This document shows, in pieces, positions 63,130 through 64,000 of a stretch of 64,000 bases of DNA (position 1 is the first letter of the stretch; every line of letters begins with the position of its first letter). The position numbers and the translations under genes were made by a program. Source of the DNA: Streptomyces sp. TS71-3 (GTDB taxonomy: Bacteria > Actinomycetota > Actinomycetes > Streptomycetales > Streptomycetaceae). Below the pieces are notes generated by a model. The model saw only the letters and a list, made by a program, of their open reading frames with translations. It searched no databases and was not told where the DNA came from. The stretch spans positions 2,852,001-2,916,000 of the forward strand of contig NZ_BNEL01000003.1 in NCBI RefSeq assembly GCF_018327685.1. The letters run 5' to 3'.

Positions 63130-63897
63130 ACGTAATACCCTCCTCTCGCTCGGCGTGGGATGAGCCGGTCACCTTCACAGCGGGACGGTAGTACCCGCGG
63201 GCTCGGGAGGGGGCAGCGGGGTGCCCGGCGGCGGGGTCGGGCCCCGGTGTCGCGCCCGCTGCGGGATCGACGCGGGAAGGGATGTGCCGCCCGGACGTTG
63301 ATGTGGTCGATGTCCTTGGTGCGATCACCGACCGGGCGTACTGGGTGACCGCATCCCACCACGACGCGCCCGCGCTGCGCCCGTGGTTGCGCGCGCGCCG
63401 CCGGGGCCCAGGGCCCGTAGCCGCGTGATGAAGCTCCGGCACCGGTCGGCGAGGGAGCCGGTGCAGCCGCCGCCGGCCCAGAGCAGGGTGATGGCGCGGT
63501 GCAAAGTGCACGCTCTCGGCACTCGCAGACTGCTGCGCACCCGGATCCTCGGCGGCCTCATCAATGAGCAGAGACATACCGCCTGACGTGCGGCGATGAG
63601 TTTCCGAGCGGCACAGGCGCGTGCGACAGCGCCTCCGATATCGCTGTCGAAAGCGCTGCCTACCCGAGGTGGGCCTGCGGGATGCAGCAGGATCCGACGG
63701 GGCACCGGGCGCCGGAGAATGCGGTCAGCCTAGGGGGGCCTTGCACTATGAGCGTCCGATAGGTCGCGTGGTCTGGTGCCGTGCATCGCAAGGCGCCGGA
63801 GAGTCCTTGATGGGGGAGGAGCTACCAGGGCCTTTCGGCAACGCGGCGAGGTGCGGTGCCAGGCCGCGCGAGCCGGGCGGGCGTAGTGCAAGGACGC
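63130..63897. other. long intergenic, no convincing gene
   Basis: 768 bases. Several frames are open (for example 63325-63705 on the minus strand and 63621-63941 on the plus strand), but their composition and lack of ribosome sites suggest shadows or remnants. The protein-like text WWDAVTQYARSVIAPRTSTT at about 63.30-63.36 kb (minus) may be a decayed gene that I cannot name. Confidence 0.4.
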
Positions 63898-64000
63898 CTA
63901 AGGCGTGTAGACGGCATCACTGCCGTACAGTTCCCTGGTGAACGCGGAGACATCGGCGCTGCGATCCGCGCCGTCGAGGTTGTACGTCAGATAGACGCCG
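63898..64000 (-). CDS. 3' end of a gene running off the window
   Basis: The minus strand has an open frame entering from the window edge and ending VYLTYNLDGADRSADVSAFT then RELYGSDAVYTP and TAG. Only 33 residues are visible; it looks protein-like but I cannot assign a family. Confidence 0.5.
   Translation of the reverse strand, partial: GVYLTYNLDGADRSADVSAFTRELYGSDAVYTP

Noticed and set aside
63621..63941. Plus-strand frame of 106 codons near the right edge
   Set aside because: No domain, no ribosome site, and its 3' end runs antisense into the better supported truncated gene at 63898-64000.

Overview
The window is high-GC actinobacterial DNA. Codon use (G/C third positions, many GTG starts), gene families and gene order point to Streptomyces. 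Two features support this in particular: the order of the hopanoid genes, which matches what I remember of S. coelicolor, and a conservon (cvn) set. All calls come from reading the sequence; no database search was run.

Region 1 (0.17-13.3 kb, + strand) is a hopanoid operon. It runs hpnC-hpnD-hpnE (squalene from farnesyl diphosphate), a polyprenyl diphosphate synthase, shc (squalene-hopene cyclase), hpnG and hpnH (side-chain addition and trimming), ispG and dxs (MEP-pathway supply enzymes) and a class III aminotransferase. Most junctions overlap or are very short, so supply, cyclisation and side-chain tailoring look co-expressed.

Region 2 (13.3-28.8 kb) is mixed housekeeping and regulatory. 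It holds a DUF6126/XRE-cupin pair with two tandem operator-like boxes, a tyrosine phosphatase, and a LysM-M23 wall hydrolase behind a ydaO-type (cyclic di-AMP) riboswitch. It also holds an SGNH hydrolase, TetR and CMD genes, a UlaG-like hydrolase, a tandem ~70-bp repeat array, a conservon lacking its GTPase, a YjbR protein, an MFS exporter, and a transketolase pair whose N-terminal half carries an internal deletion.

Region 3 (28.9-42.3 kb) starts with tRNA-Pro(GGG). A glycoside uptake and catabolism locus follows. One arm (- strand) has PfkB kinase, solute-binding protein, two ABC permeases and GH2; the divergent arm (+ strand) has DeoR, GH4 and GH38 alpha-mannosidase. No ABC ATPase is present.

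Region 4 (42.4-64 kb) is accessory in character. Scrambled pieces of one integrase family lie near 43.9-44.1 and 59.9-60.1 kb, with a third integrase-like piece near 53.5 kb. Between them are a TetR/membrane protein/FAD-monooxygenase set, a decayed stretch (frameshifted TlpA, broken ABC transporter fused to an S26 peptidase tail, frameshifted HTH-membrane protein, half a response regulator), a secreted GH31 enzyme and a mannose-family PTS operon (EIIA, EIIC, EIID, SIS isomerase, ceramidase-like hydrolase, NagA, EIIB, HPr). Just beyond is a two-gene RiPP-like unit: a 42-residue peptide gene, a hairpin, then a YcaO enzyme. I consider this the best candidate for an undescribed system. A CtaG-like membrane protein and a truncated gene close the window.
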